Part shown: positions 1-12,737 of the stretch, piece after piece | Position numbering within the stretch: position 1 is the stretch's first letter | How the letters are laid out: each line of letters starts with the position of its first letter | Origin: Mya arenaria | Lineage: Eukaryota; Mollusca; Bivalvia; Myida; Myidae | Assembly: GCF_026914265.1 (NCBI RefSeq) | Contig: NC_069133.1 | Span: forward strand, 27,331,272-27,395,271 | DNA length: 64,000 nucleotides | Direction of reading: 5' to 3' | The notes under the pieces: generated by a model | Databases searched by the model: none | Seen by the model: only the letters and a program-made list of their open reading frames with translations | What the model was told of the DNA's origin: nothing | Translations under genes and position numbers: made by a program

Positions 1-1810
1 AGCCCCTTGGACGTATCTTATTACCCTACTACCTATAAGGCCCCTTGGACATATCTTATTACCCTACTGCCTATTAGCCCCTTGGACATATCTTATTACC
101 CTACTACCTATGAGGCCCCACTACCTATTAGCCCCTTGGACATATCTTATTACCCTACAACCTATTAGGCCCTACTACCTATTAGCCCCTTGGACATATC
201 TTATTACCCTACTACCTATTAGGCCCTTGGACATATCTTAATACCCTACTGCCTATTAGCCCCTTGGACGTATCTTATTACCCTACTACCTATTAGCCCC
301 TTGGACATATCTTATTACCCTACTACCTATTAGCCCCTTGGACATATCTTAATACCCTACTGCCTATTAGCCCCTTGGACATATCTTAATACCCTACTGC
401 CTATTAGCCCCTTGGACATATCTTATTACCCTACTGCCTATTAGCCCCTTGGACATATCTTATTACCCTACTGCCTATTAGCCCCTTGGACGTATCTTAA
501 TACCCTACTGCCTATTAGCCCCTTGGACATATCTTATTACCCTACTACCTATTAGCCCCTTGGACATATCTTAATACCCTACTGCCTATTAGCCCCTTGG
601 ACATATCTTAATACCCTACTGCCTATTAGCCCCTTGGACGTATCTTATACCCCTACTACCTATTAGCCCCTTGGACATATCTTATTACCCTACTGCCTAT
701 TAGCCCCTTGGACGTATCTTATTACCCTACTACCTATTAGCCCCTTGGACATATCTTATTACCCTACTGCCTATAAGGCCCTTGGACATATCTTATTACC
801 CTACTACCTATTAGGCCCCACTACCTATTAGCCCCTTGGACAAATCTTATTACCCTACAACCTATTAGGCCCTACTACCTATTAGCCCCTTGGACATATC
901 TTATTACCCTACTACCTATTAGGCCCTTGGACATATCTTAATACCCTACTGCCTATTAGACCCTTGGACGTATCTTATTACCCTACTACCTATTAGCCCC
1001 TTGGACATATCTTATTACCCTACTGCCTATTAGCCCCTTGGACGTATCTTATTACCCTACTACCTATTAGCCCCTTGGACATATCTTATTACCCTACTGC
1101 CTATAAGGCCCTTGGACATATCTTATTACCCTACTACCTATTAGGCCCCACTACCTATTAGCCCCTTGGACAAATCTTATTACCCTACAACCTATTAGGC
1201 CCTACTACCTATTAGCCCCTTGGACATATCTTATTACCCTACTACCTATTAGGCCCTTGGACATATCTTAATACCCTACTGCCTATTAGCCCCTTGGACG
1301 TATCTTATTACCCTACTACCTATTAGCCCCTTGGACATATCTTATTACCCTACTGCCTATTAGGCCCAACTACCTATTAGCCCCTTGGACATATCTTATT
1401 ACCCTACTACCTATTAGCCCCTTGGACATATCTTAATACCCTACTGCCTATTAGCCCCTTGGACATATCTTAATACCCTACTGCCTATTAGCCCCTTGGA
1501 CATATCTTATTACCCTACTGCCTATTAGCCCCTTGGACATATCTTATTACCCTACTACCTATAGGGCCCCTTGGACATATCTTATTACCCTACTACCTTT
1601 AAGGCCCCTTGGACATATCTTATTACCCTACTACCTTTAAGGCCCCTTGGACATATCTTATTACCCTACTACCTATAAGGCCCCTTGGACATATCTTATT
1701 ACCCTACTACATTTAAGGCCCCTTGGACATATCTTATTACCCTACTACCTTTAAGGCCCCTTGGACATATCTTATTACCCTACTACATTTAAGGCCCCTT
1801 GGACATATTT
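1..1810. repeat. 37-bp minisatellite, about 48 units, open at the left edge
   Basis: The unit is about 37 bp and contains ccccttggacatatcttatt followed by accctactacctattag. Variants differ at a few sites (gacgta/gacata, tactac/tactgc). From about 1560 the junction changes to tttaaggcc. Positions 661-990 are repeated almost exactly at 991-1320, a 330-bp higher-order unit of about nine monomers; part of the same block is also seen near 115-280. The array ends in the unique sequence after 1810 and starts before the window. No gene lies inside it. Confidence 0.97.
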
Positions 1811-2599
1811 TATTACAAGTGAATCGAGGGGGTTAGAGTGCTTGCGCACCTCAACCCACTTAAATCAGCAGATGTATTTAATGTGTACGTCGACTTTTAT
1901 TATTATATATATATATAGATATGTTGAATAAATATGTTTAAACTAAATCAGCAGAGTTTACTTTTAATTTCAATATAGCAGACAAAAGTAATAAAAAATG
2001 CCCCAAATGCACCAATTCAGACTAGAAATTGTTAAGATCCCCATGCAAACATTTTAAACCATATCAATTTGGGTTCTGAGGGATATGCCCCTAAGATAAC
2101 TCCCCTCTAAAATTAAATCCTAGAGGCACCTTTGGCTTTAGTAACCAAACAAAAGGTGTAAAACTTCTGTCAGAATACATAACATCTACCAAGTTTCCTT
2201 TGAAAATCTTGGAAGGGTTTTTGAGTTTAATGGCCAAGGTTAAACTGCTCTGTAAGACAACAATGAGACCACCAAAGCCAAAAACTAAGGCTATCTCAAT
2301 ACATCAATTATTCTTCTTCAAAAAGCAAAAGAGAAAAGCACGGTTTGTCTCCAACTGTTGGCTAAATGGGAGAAATAAATCTAACATTTAATTATCATGC
2401 ATGCAGACATTCCTTCTGTATTTAAATATATTGTCAAATCTAAAATGTGAAAAATAACAAAACTGAAATACTGATTTTACAAAGCTAGAGATAAATACAG
2501 TTTAATTATTTTAATTATTTAGACAATTAAGATCTTTATAGAATTAAATTTTAATAATAATCTTAAGAGACCCATTATTTGCTATTATAAAATTTTGTA
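1811..2599. other. AT-rich intergenic DNA, nothing recognised
   Basis: The stretch next to the minisatellite has short AT runs and only short open frames. The 63-residue plus-strand frame at 2200-2391 has no recognisable motif and no clear splice context. Confidence 0.6.
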
Positions 2600-3491
2600 C
2601 AATGAGGGCTGTTCTTAAAGTTTGTGGATTGTGAGCCGTCAGGGCCAATTTAAATTCACCATTTATTAATGTAAGCAATTTGACATATTCTAACAACAGG
2701 TCATTCAATATTTTGTGAAGAAGCATTGAAAACTTCATTCAAAAATTTTGATTGGAAGACCCCTGATTTGATCGGAGCACCTACACTTACTACACATCAA
2801 AGCACCTTGAAGTAAAAAATGCAATTTATTTAAAAGAAATTAATCCGCCCATATTTTTGTTATGCTTTATCTTATTACAGTTTTATGTTTATAATTTTAT
2901 ATCACAAAATTATGAATATCAATTTGTTGTAATACAGACTACCTATTTTTTGTCTTATTTTTTTCTCATGTTTTATATATTGTGGTTCAATAATGCTCAT
3001 GAAAAACCTGTAAGTCGCATTTAAAAACAGTTCCAAGGTCAGAAACCTTTAATTTCAAGCTAGAAATTAAGAATTACATCTAATGTATGCCTTCTTTGGT
3101 AAAAAAGAATATGCACCTTCCTATCAAATGTAAAAACAATCAGATGTAAGGGGATGAGTTAAGAATAAATGGCAAAACATTTTTATATTACATGTTGTTG
3201 TTTTTTTATTTTATGTTGAGTTATGTTTCAAATGAATTTTGTATCATTCAATCTTTGTTTAAAGTATTTTATAACCTAAGATATTTCCAAAGTGCTCTAT
3301 GTTCAATATCCTTAGTTTTCTTGGCAATGTTTACAATAATATGATATGGTCATTTCTAGACAATCTGTTTCTTAAATGATCTCAAAAAGGTGGCTCTTTG
3401 AAAAGTTAGATCCTCATTACATATATGATAACTTATAATATTCATATTTAAAAGTACTAAGCCTGTCCATTAAATTTGGGAACAGCCCTCG
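2600..3491. mobile_element. Mariner-like relic with inverted ends, TA flanks
   Basis: The left end reads gagggctgttcttaaagttt after a TA at 2598. The right end, read on the minus strand, is cgagggctgttcccaaattt before a TA at 3492. The gagggctgttc end and TA target are typical of the mariner group. About 890 bp lie between the ends and I see no transposase catalytic motif, so this is decayed or non-autonomous. A segment near 3090-3180 recurs near 17375-17465. Confidence 0.5.
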
Positions 3492-3831
3492 TATTAGAAG
3501 TGCAGAAAAACAGCAGATAACATGTATTTCAAGATGCCAATTTTCAGAATTACGTGACATTGAATTCAAAGCTGCTAAAAGTATTTAGCAATCAAAGACA
3601 AAACAGGACACTCAGCCAGCTCTCAAAATGGACACCAGAGCTGGTTTCTTCCCAGAAGAGTGCTTCTTTAAGCTATCAGCTTTCTTCAAAATCAAGCTTT
3701 AAGAAATTAGTACAACTTAAAACTAATTGAAATCTGATGATATCTTATGGCCAATTTATCAATCTTTGGAGGCCAATATATGTGTTTCATACACATTTCT
3801 TTTAATAAGTTATCATTCTTTTAATAAGAAT

Positions 3832-4188
3832 CAGTGCTCTAGCTAGGGGTTGAAAAGGGCAGGGTACTAGGTCAAAAAGGGCCCTTTTTGATTGCATTAA
3901 GCCTTACTGTTGCACTTGCAAAGGCCATTATGTTCAATTCCTATTGAGTATGTGTTGTAACTTCGTGTACTTTTAATAAAACATAGTAATAGTTTTTTTA
4001 TGAGTACTTAACATGTCCTTAGATTTTATCTTTACTTAAGTGTAAAAATGTATATTCATTATTTTATAATTATTTTTCTCTCAAACAAAAGGGCACAGCT
4101 TGGTGTAGTAAAAAGGCAGCTGGGTGCTGGAAAAGGGCAGCTATCAAAATGGACCCCACCCTGCTATTCAGGTCTAGCTGGAGCACTT
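3832..4188. mobile_element. Possible hAT-type MITE
   Basis: The left end cagtgctctagctag is matched in inverted form by the right end (agtgctccagctag on the minus strand). Both ends are followed inward by similar GGGCAGGGT-type sequence. A CAGTG terminus suits hAT elements, but I find no convincing 8-bp target duplication, so the exact ends are uncertain. Confidence 0.4.
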
Positions 4189-4966
4189 GAGTATCATTTA
4201 AATACATATATTCTATCTTTACACACTAAACCCTTTCAAATGGTACCAAAATGATATGGGTCATTCAAAACTCATTGATTGTCATTTGATTGTACTCGAT
4301 AATCGTTTCATCACTATGTATATATCGTTAGGTAAAAATAGATTCCCGTCACATGACTGTCCAATTTTCGCACAAAGCTAAACAGTCTATGGTAACAAAT
4401 TCATACAACTTTTTCACTTCATATGTATCTTTTCATATTTACTAACCTTCTTTGCAGTTTAGAACTCATTAGTGGAGAACTTATTTAAAGTGTAAAATAA
4501 GGTTAAAAATTATCATTTGCCATACCAGTTTCAGCTGCCTTAAAATGATAAAATCTGAGATACAAACAAATTGATATATTTCTGCACCCATACTTTTTTC
4601 AATAATATTTCTTGAAAGAAATTATAAAAACATTCAGTTCTCACATAATTATAAATCTATGTAATCTAGAGCCCAGTGGATGCCCAACTTACTCGTCCAG
4701 ACGCTTGACTTCTCTCTCAATCTCCCGTTCAGAATGGCGGGACACCACAATCTTCTTCGAGCCCGCGTGCCGACTAAATGGATTCCTGCAATAAATACCT
4801 CAAATACCTGTATATACCAGGAAGAAACAATACAGTTTTGATGGATTTATAAGTGGAGTGGAAAACCAATTTTTGCTAAAGAGGCCCAATATAAATACAC
4901 ATGGGAATTCAAAACAAGCTGGATATACATAATGTTTAAAATTGAAGTAAAATAAAGTAATATGTA
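4189..4966. other. Intergenic DNA, nothing recognised
   Basis: Contains only short frames on both strands. I see no motif, splice structure or repeat unit I can support. Confidence 0.5.
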
Positions 4967-5814
4967 CTGTTAAATCATCCCACGAAATATAGACCATTTA
5001 TTCCCTTTTTCAATTGCCATGCTATGTACATACTCTACAGATGCCGCAGTATACAATACAATACCCATCTCACTGTATATCTTACTATCATTGTTTTGTT
5101 AATATATTATATCTGCCTTTAACAAATAATAAACCAAATCAATTAAATTTATTTAATTTAAAATGTGTTTTTATGAACCAAATGACAGAAGCACGTGCTT
5201 AAACGTGTCCTGTTCATGAAAATCTCAAGGTTAACAAGATATGAGTGAAGAGCGTCGGTACTTTTTCTTTAATGAAATAATTAATCGATTACATTGGAGG
5301 TTACTGAGCACACAATGTGTCAATTTTCATAACAATGCGTTCAATATATAATTATTATAATTATTAAACAAAAACGTGTGAATAAATATTGAAATGAAAT
5401 GGTAGGAAATGAGATGATAATCAAAAGTGATTAAATTTGTAAACATCGGCTATCTTTTGGGATTGTTTACTCAAATATATGCACCTTCTCGGTGTTTTCA
5501 CAATTTGCAAAATTCATAATTGGCATTCAATGGCTTTGCCTTTCTGTATTTATGATGAAGGTACATCTTATTTTATGACCTTAATTTCCAATTAAATTGA
5601 TAATTGACATGGGTATATGCACTAATTGGCATTTCATACCACTTTAGCGAGCGTCATAAACGGAGTTACATAGAATACGGAAAAAGCGGGCGAGCGCGTG
5701 GAGATTATGGAGACAATCGCAGTTTCAATTTTTTTTCACGAATTCAAGTACCCATGAAATGGTAACTTTTCGGCAAACCACGAAATTTCATGCCAACCAA
5801 TATAAATGTTTTCA
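4967..5814. mobile_element. Older copy of the TA-flanked non-autonomous transposon, without the nested insert
   Basis: From about 4976 this matches the element at 11041-12735 almost throughout, including the right-end sequence ccacgaaatttcatgccaac. It lacks about 50 bp behind the left end, and the right terminus has lost the final G. At 5171 it reads tttttatgaaccaaatgaca, the uninterrupted form of the site that carries a 780-bp insertion in the younger copy. No transposase frame is present. Confidence 0.8.
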
Positions 5815-5982
5815 CATTTCATCATTCACCTAGGTACTGTTATGGTTGATCATGTGAGGATGACTACAATTTCCAACATTTGGCATTAGAATGAAGTGTA
5901 TTGTAAATTTAGCACTACATATTATTAGTCAGCCTAAAATGTTAATGGGAAGGAGTGTAGTGTGTGTGGGTATGAACCAGCT

Positions 5983-6058
5983 GTCCGGTTAGCTCAGTTG
6001 GTGAGAAGGTCGTCCTAGTGATCGGGGGGCTGTGGGCTCAAGCATCACACCAGGCGCA
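5983..6058 (+). repeat. tRNA-like unit 1 of a tandem pair
   Basis: It contains an A-box-like ggttagctcagttggt at the D-arm position and a degenerate B-box (gggctcaagcatc), and ends in ccaggcgcac. The flanks (tatgaaccag before; cactttt, ccaggttta after) are repeated at the second unit 167 bp downstream, so the duplicated block is larger than the tRNA-like part. Best explained as a tRNA-derived SINE or decayed tRNA pseudogene rather than a working tRNA. Confidence 0.6.
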
Positions 6059-6150
6059 CTTTTCATTCCAGGTTTATTTTAATGGTGTTAGCGGTAAATG
6101 TCAGCTTAAAAGACTTATGGGGAAGGAATTTGTTGTGGGAATGAACCAGT

Positions 6151-6229
6151 TGCCCGGTTAGCTCAGTTGGTTACTGTGCCGTGCTAGTGTTCCAGCGTTC
6201 ATGGATTCGGGCCCCACACTGGGCACACT
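6151..6229 (+). repeat. tRNA-like unit 2 of a tandem pair
   Basis: It starts tgcccggttagctcagttgg and ends ctgggcac. The first seven bases can pair with the last seven (6 of 7), as in an acceptor stem. The B-box region is ggattcgggcccc. It has 78 bases with a poor anticodon arm, so I do not call it a functional tRNA. The flanks match unit 1. Confidence 0.6.
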
Positions 6230-8395
6230 TTTTCTCCCAGGTTTACTATACCATTAAAGAGTGGCATAATTTGTGGTTTTACACTGATTTGGCAGGAAAA
6301 TAAGCATCCAATGGCTTTTTTCAGCTGACTTTGAGTGTGTGTTTTGATTGATTTAAGATACTGTTAGGACTACATGTAACTGGTAAGATTGTTGAACTTG
6401 TTACATGTACGGATGTAGTTTTGAATCTGCAGCATGGACATTTATTTTAAAATAATTTGTTTTCATTTTAAATAATATAAGGCTATGCTGACATGTGCCA
6501 ATATTGTCTTAAAATCATGAAATGTTGTTGTCTTAATTATGTTTATGATCAACAGCGCAAAACCGAAAATATGCCTTTGCGTCATACATTCTGGTGTCTG
6601 TGATTTCATGTGCGTAATGAAAGCCGATCCTGATAAACTACGACATATGTAAGTTAATGTAAACGTTTTAAGGTAACGTAAGAAAGACAAACCAGCTCAT
6701 TCTTGAATTTTCCCGACATAAATCCTGTAAATTTGTTATTTTGTTGACATTTTCTCGTTTCTACTTCCGGGTGCTCTTGATTAACGGATATTATGAAGTT
6801 ACTGGAGAACAGGACAGGGAGACAAGGAAAGAGGGTTTTATATCATGTTTTACGCAGAACATATATATCATATTGTGTCAATGACATATGTATTGTTACA
6901 AAGCAACGAGAAGGGGCTATATTTTTATTAAAAGCGCAAAGGAATTCAAAGTTTAATCGACTAAGTTCGATCGATTTTAGTCAAGCACGAAATGATACAG
7001 AGGCTGCTCCAACAAGGTCGACCCTCCAACAACAATATTATTAAAAGGGGAAAAAAAGAAAATACGAGCCATATAACAGGTTGATAAAGTTGTATTATGA
7101 ATTTTATTTGCATATTTTAAAAATTTTCATTGTAGCAATGCTTTGTGGTTTTGAAGAAGGAAGGTTGTTTCTTTTTGAGAAATCTAATTGATCTAGCTAC
7201 ATGAGCTAGTAACTAAGTAAGGGTGTAAATATTTCAAGTTATTATTAAAGGGGCTCGCTCATGGTTAAGGTATGTTAAGTATATTTTTTTATTACAAAAA
7301 AAAGTGTCACAACTCATCAGGCATGTTTGAATAAAGATATCAAAACCTCGAACCCTTTAGCAAATGTTGATATTTGCTCGAACATCATCTTTGACCTTTG
7401 AAGACCACAATTTTCAGTACCGTTACTAACGTTTTTCAGCAATTTCATTGTTGCATGATTGGTTGATTGACATGATCACATGATGTTATAAATGTATTAT
7501 TAAATTGTCAAAATAACCGAATCTTCTGTTTAAGTCCTGGTGGCCTAGCTAGTGGTTACAGTAACGTGTCTTTGCCAGTGTGAGTTCACACCAAGTCCAA
7601 ATAATTGTACGTTGACAGATTTTTTTATGATTTTTGATAAGGCAAATCCTTCTGGTACAAATTGTTTTGTACAAAAAGTGGGTAGTTTTTCCGATCGGAA
7701 TTTCGGGTTTAAGCATATTCGTCTATAAAATATCATAAAAATAAGAAATATTACCAGATAATGTTATTTTATATTAGTTCCACACAAAAAATAAATATTC
7801 AACGAATAATTATGTGTTTGACAGGTTTTTCTTCATTTCATTCCGTCAAAACATAACGATATATCCATGAAGGGCACCTGCAAGGCTGCAGTTCACAATT
7901 TTACAACAATCGGAACATTTAGGCCATGACCGAGTTGTTAAGATTGTATTTTACGAGGTCTATCTTTAAGCTTGTCGGAGGTGGCCGAGTTATTACGATT
8001 GGGTCGAGTTGTTCCGCTTGGCATAATTGTTGTCTGTATCAGTCAACTATTGTTTTATTGGAAAGGTGTTATAATTGCATTAAATGCTTGTTTTGTGCAA
8101 AATAGCTTTACACTTCCATGGTGAAATATGAATATAAACTTTTATTATCCATTTCAACCATAAAATACATCACTTAATACAATTTCAATATTTTTCAAAC
8201 ACCCCCGGTTTTTGCACAAACCCGTTTAGACGTTAGGGATTGGAAGAATCCCGTATAACACGTCTATTATTTTAGACTAGGTTCATACCCCATTTAAACC
8301 AGTACTTTAGTTTAATCTTTTTAATACTATGACTGTATTTTTTCTGCAATTTCGATAGCATAGTGATAGAGTAAAATAATGATAAAAGAATAATA
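6230..8395. other. Intergenic DNA with weak repeat traces
   Basis: No gene is supported; the frames at 6463-6690, 6793-7044 and 7545-7736 lack motifs or splice context. A weak tRNA-like stretch (tggtggcctagctagtggtt) is at about 7540. A short phrase resembling gagttgttaagattg recurs near 7930-8015. Confidence 0.5.
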
Positions 8396-8729
8396 CAGGG
8401 CTTTTTCTATAGTACCCATGGGTCTGATTATCATGGTCCGACTATCGGACCCATTCCCAAAGCAAAATATAAGATATTTTTCCCAATCTCCAGAAAAAAA
8501 TCTCAATCAAAAGTAAACAAAATAATATATATTTTTTTTTAAAAGATATTTCAGCCATTTTGGGTCTTTTAAAAGGGAAATGAAACTAAAATGAAATCAT
8601 TTCCTCACTGCAGGAGACTAGACAGCTTGTTCTTTTAACTGTAAAATTTCCCAATTTCGGCATTTTTGTTACCCAAATTTTCCCAAAATGTCTAGGGTCT
8701 TTTTCCCAAAATTGGCAGAAAAAGCCCTG
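8396..8729. mobile_element. 334-bp non-autonomous transposon, CAGGG ends, 5-bp target duplication
   Basis: The termini are cagggctttttct at the left and its exact inverse agaaaaagccctg at the right. TAATA precedes the left end (8391-8395) and follows the right end (8730-8734). The interior has no coding capacity. The CAGGG terminus plus 5-bp duplication is the same pattern as in the elements at 11314-12093 and 54715-55604. hAT-like affiliation is inferred from the terminus only. Confidence 0.85.
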
Positions 8730-8734
8730 TAATA

Positions 8735-9539
8735 ACAACATAAAAACAATCGTCATAGTTTGTGACCCTTTTCTGCCATCTTGGATCGTTTATGTCCTAA
8801 TGTTAGATGCAGTAACCCCTGTCAACATCCATTATTTTAATGTGTAGAGGTTATTTAACATCACTAAATTTGTTACATTTTGAAACTATATATAATATTT
8901 TGAAACTGCATAAGTTGAAATGATAAAAAAATAAGACTAATAAGAAAAAATATTATGTTCAGTTGTTATCACTTCAACATTCATTGTTTTGATTATCTTT
9001 CATTTTAAACATTTTTTCTAATTTTTTGATCATTTCAACAATAGTATTAATATTCAGCCACACATAACACTTCTTTAACAGCTCATTCTTACATTTATTT
9101 AATGATTAATGTTTTAAAAATTGATATTTTATGATGATGGGGCTTGCATAACTTATAAACTCAACACTCATATATATGATAATATATCGCAACAAGGGCT
9201 GTTGTTTATTACACTTCTTGGTTAAGTACACATTGTTGCAGACCAAGTGAGTGGTGGGTTGAAGTGTGTTTCTGTCCGCCAATGTTTAGTTTATGTTAAG
9301 GTCAACTTTTCTCCTCAACCAATTTTGTTTTAAAAAGCTGTTGGTTTTAAACTTTTAACACTTCTTTGAAACATTGGTGAAATATGTTCGGAAAGATTCA
9401 TTACACTACATATTTTTTGTTCGGATTTATGGCCCTTTGGCCTACAGTTTACAAAATAAAAAAATGTAGAAAAAGTCTATAAAATGACAAGAATGTCTGC
9501 AGCTGGATTAAAACTTTTGGTCTATTTGGTCTGTTAATA
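8735..9539. other. AT-rich intergenic DNA
   Basis: I see no gene, repeat array or transposon ends that I can support here. It borders the second minisatellite. Confidence 0.5.
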
Positions 9540-11040
9540 TTGCTGGTACCTCAGTACCACTTTGGCTCACTTGACTAGGCTGGTACCTCTGTGTCACTTT
9601 GGCTCACTTGACTAGGTTGGTACCTCTGTGTCACTTTGGGTCACTTGACTAGGTTGGTACCACTGTGCCACTTTGGGTCACTTGACTAGGCTGGTACCTC
9701 TGTGTCACTTTGGGTCACTTGACTAGGTTGGTACCACTGTGCCACTTTGGGTCACTTGACTAGGCTGGTACCTCTGTGTCACTTTGGGTCACTTGACTAG
9801 GCTGGTACCTCTGTGTCACTTTGGGTCACTTGACTAGGCTGGTACCTCTGTGTCACTTTGGGTCACTTGACAAGGCTGGTACCACTATGCCACTTTGGGT
9901 CACTTGACTAGGCTGGTACCTCTGTGCCACTTTGGGTCACTTGACTAGGCTGGTACCTCTGTGCCACTTTGGGTCACTTGACTAGGCTGGTACCTCTGTG
10001 TCACTTTGGGTCACTTGACTAGGTTGGTACCTCTGTGCCACTTTGGGTCACTTGACTAGGCTGGTACCTCCGTGCCACTTTGGGTCACTTGACTAGGCTG
10101 GTACCTCCGTGCCACTTTGGGTCACTTGACTAGGCTGGTACCTCCGTGTCACTTTGGGTCACTTGACTTGGCTGGTACCTCCGTGTCACTTTGGGTCACT
10201 TGACTTGGCTGGTACCACTGTGTCACTTTGGGTTACTTGACTTGGCTGGTACCACTGTGCCACTTTGGGTTACTTGACTTGGCTGGTACCACTGTGCCAC
10301 TTTGGGTTACTTGACTTGGCTGGTACCACTGTGCCACTTTGGGTTACTTGACTTGGCTGGTACCACTGTGCCACTTTGGGTTACTTGACTAGGCTGGTAT
10401 CACTGTGCCACTTTGGGCTACTTGACTTGGCTGGTACCTCCGTGCCACTTTGGGTTACTTGACAAGGCTGGTACCTCTGTGCCACTTTGGGTTACTTTTC
10501 TAGGCTGGTACCACTGTGCCACTTTGGGTTACTTGACTAGGCTGGTACCACTGTGCCACTTTGGGTTACTTGACTAGGCTGTACCACTTTGGGTTACTTG
10601 ACTTGGCTGGTACCTCTGTGCCACTTTGGGTTACTTGACAAGGCTGGTACCTCTGTGCCACTTTGGGTTACTTTTCTATGCTGGTACCTCTGTGCCACTT
10701 TGGGTTACTTGACTAGGCTGGTACCACTGTGCCACTTTGGCTCACTTGACTAGGTTGGTACCTCTGTGTCACTTTGGGTCACTTGACTAGGTTGGTACCT
10801 CTGTGTCACTTTGGGTCACTTGACTAGGTTGGTACCACTGTGCCACTTTGGGTTACTTGACTAGGCTGGTACCTCTGTGCCACTTTGGGTTACTTTTCTA
10901 TGCTGGTACCACTGTGCCACTTTGGGTTACTTGACTAGGCTGGTACCATTGTGCCACTTTGGGTTACTTGACTTGGCTGGTACCACTGTGCCACTTTGGG
11001 TTACTTGACTTGGCTGGTACCTCTGTGCCACTTTGGGTTA
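9540..11040. repeat. 37-bp minisatellite, left arm (about 40 units)
   Basis: The unit is ggctggtacctctgtgccac followed by tttgggtcacttgacta, with c/t and cact/ctct variants. The array is unrelated in sequence to the 37-bp array at 1-1810. It is split at 11040 by a transposon and resumes at 12738 in register, so the two arms were once one array. Confidence 0.97.
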
Positions 11041-12735
11041 CTGTGAAATCATTAATGTTCGTGGGGCATAAATGTTCGTGGTTTTCGTGGGTTGGGTGAT
11101 CCACGAATTCAAGATCCCACGAAATATTGACCATTTATTCCCTTTTTCAATTGCCATGTTATGAACATACTCTAGTTTATTCGTTACGGAGGCCGCAATA
11201 CACATCGTAAATATACATCTAACTGTATATCTTACTATCATTGTTTTGTTAATATAGTATATCAGCCTTTAACAAATAATAAACCAAATCATTTTAATGT
11301 GTTTTTATGAACCCAGGGCTTGAATTTAACTTTTTCTGATACTCGCAAATTTTTGCGAGTGCTTAAATTTTCAACTCGCAAAACCAGACACTCACTCGCA
11401 TTTTTTTAAGGCAAACCATTGTGTTTGCTAGGAAAATATATATATTGTATGGAAAACAATGGTTAAAGGTATAGTGTAACTGTTTTAATGAATGATCATG
11501 TAATTTTTCATTATTGATTAAACGATATCATCATAAATGTAACACTGGCAATACGTTCTGAGGAAGTCTGATCAGGCCAGTATTGGTCTGTTTAATGTTT
11601 AACTTCCTCTTCCACATTGAAACAGTTTTAACGGACGGATTATTTCATTTTGGATTCTTTTTTGGAACTGATTGATCATTGCCGTCAGCAATTTTAAAAT
11701 GAACATGCATATTTTTTTGCTTGTCATCATTTTATAGACTGTATCTCGATACGATTATCACTAAAAATAGCCGCCAAAAGTTTAAACGAAAGACCAGTCT
11801 ACAAAAATACATAGTAACGAGTACCTGCCACATTGTAACGAGAACCAGTGCCTGTGCGCATAATGTTAGTCTACATCATCAGTTTCTATGTGATTATCGG
11901 AAAACGAAATGAGTAGGCATTTTTAAAATTAATTTTATATCTATTGTGCAGGAATTGATCACCGATTATGTTCATATCTATTTCAATGATTGCATATTTT
12001 CTGCAAATTTTGAACTCGCAAATTTTTGCGAGTGTCTTTAAATTCAACTCACATTTTCAAATTTTGGCTCGCGAGTGCTAAATTCGAGCCCTGGAACCAA
12101 ATGACAGAAGCACGTGCCTTAACATGTGCTGTTCATGGAAATCTCCAAGTTTACAAGATGTGAGTGATGAGTGTCAGTTCTCGATTTTAATTCTTTAATG
12201 AAATAATTAATCGATTACAATAGAGGCTACTAAGCACCCAATGTGACAATGTACAAAACAAAGCGTTCAATATACTTATTTAACGAAACGTGTGAATAAA
12301 TATTGAAATGAGATGATTCAAAAGTAATTGAAATTGTAAACACCAGCTATCTTTAGGGATTGTTTATTCAAATATATGTAGACCTTCTCGGTGTTTTCAC
12401 AGTTTGCAAAATTGGCATTCAATGGCTTCGTCTATCTGTATTTAGGATCAGGGTACATCCTCTTTTATGACCTTAATTTCCAATTAAATCGATAATTGAC
12501 ATAGATATATGCACTAATTTGCATGTCATACGACTTTAGCGAGTGTCATAAACCGAGTGACGTCGACAAAGGAAATCACGGGTCAGCGCGTGGAATGCAG
12601 TAGATCTAGGACGATCGCAATTTCGATTATTTATTTTTTTCAAAAATGAAAAACCACAAATTCAAGTACCCACAAAATTGTAATTTTTCTGCAAACCACG
12701 AAATTTCATGCCAACGAATATAAATGCTTTCACAG
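11041..12735. mobile_element. TA-flanked non-autonomous transposon inserted in the minisatellite
   Basis: The left terminus ctgtgaaatcattaatgttc is mirrored at the right (ctgtgaaagcatttatattc on the minus strand). TA lies at 11039-11040 and 12736-12737. Removing the element and one TA restores the minisatellite phrase gggttacttgac, so the insertion point is exact. Length is 1695 bp, or about 910 bp without the nested element. No transposase frame is seen. TA target use suggests a Tc1/mariner-type helper; that is inference. Confidence 0.9.
11314..12093. mobile_element. 780-bp CAGGG-ended transposon nested inside the TA element
   Basis: The left end is cagggcttgaattta; the right end, inverted, is cagggctcgaattta. 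GAACC lies on both sides (11309-11313 and 12094-12098). The older host copy near 5171 shows the empty site. Just inside each end is a palindrome-like actcgcaaatttttgcgagt block, which also occurs in the 54.7-kb relative. Non-coding. Confidence 0.92.
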
Positions 12736-12737
12736 TA

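Noticed and set aside
1-1810. Possible CRISPR-like array
   Set aside because: Units abut directly without unique spacers, and the DNA is animal.
6151-6229. Functional tRNA gene
   Set aside because: A-box and acceptor stem are tRNA-like, but the anticodon arm is poor and the flanks are duplicated; a SINE or pseudogene is likelier.
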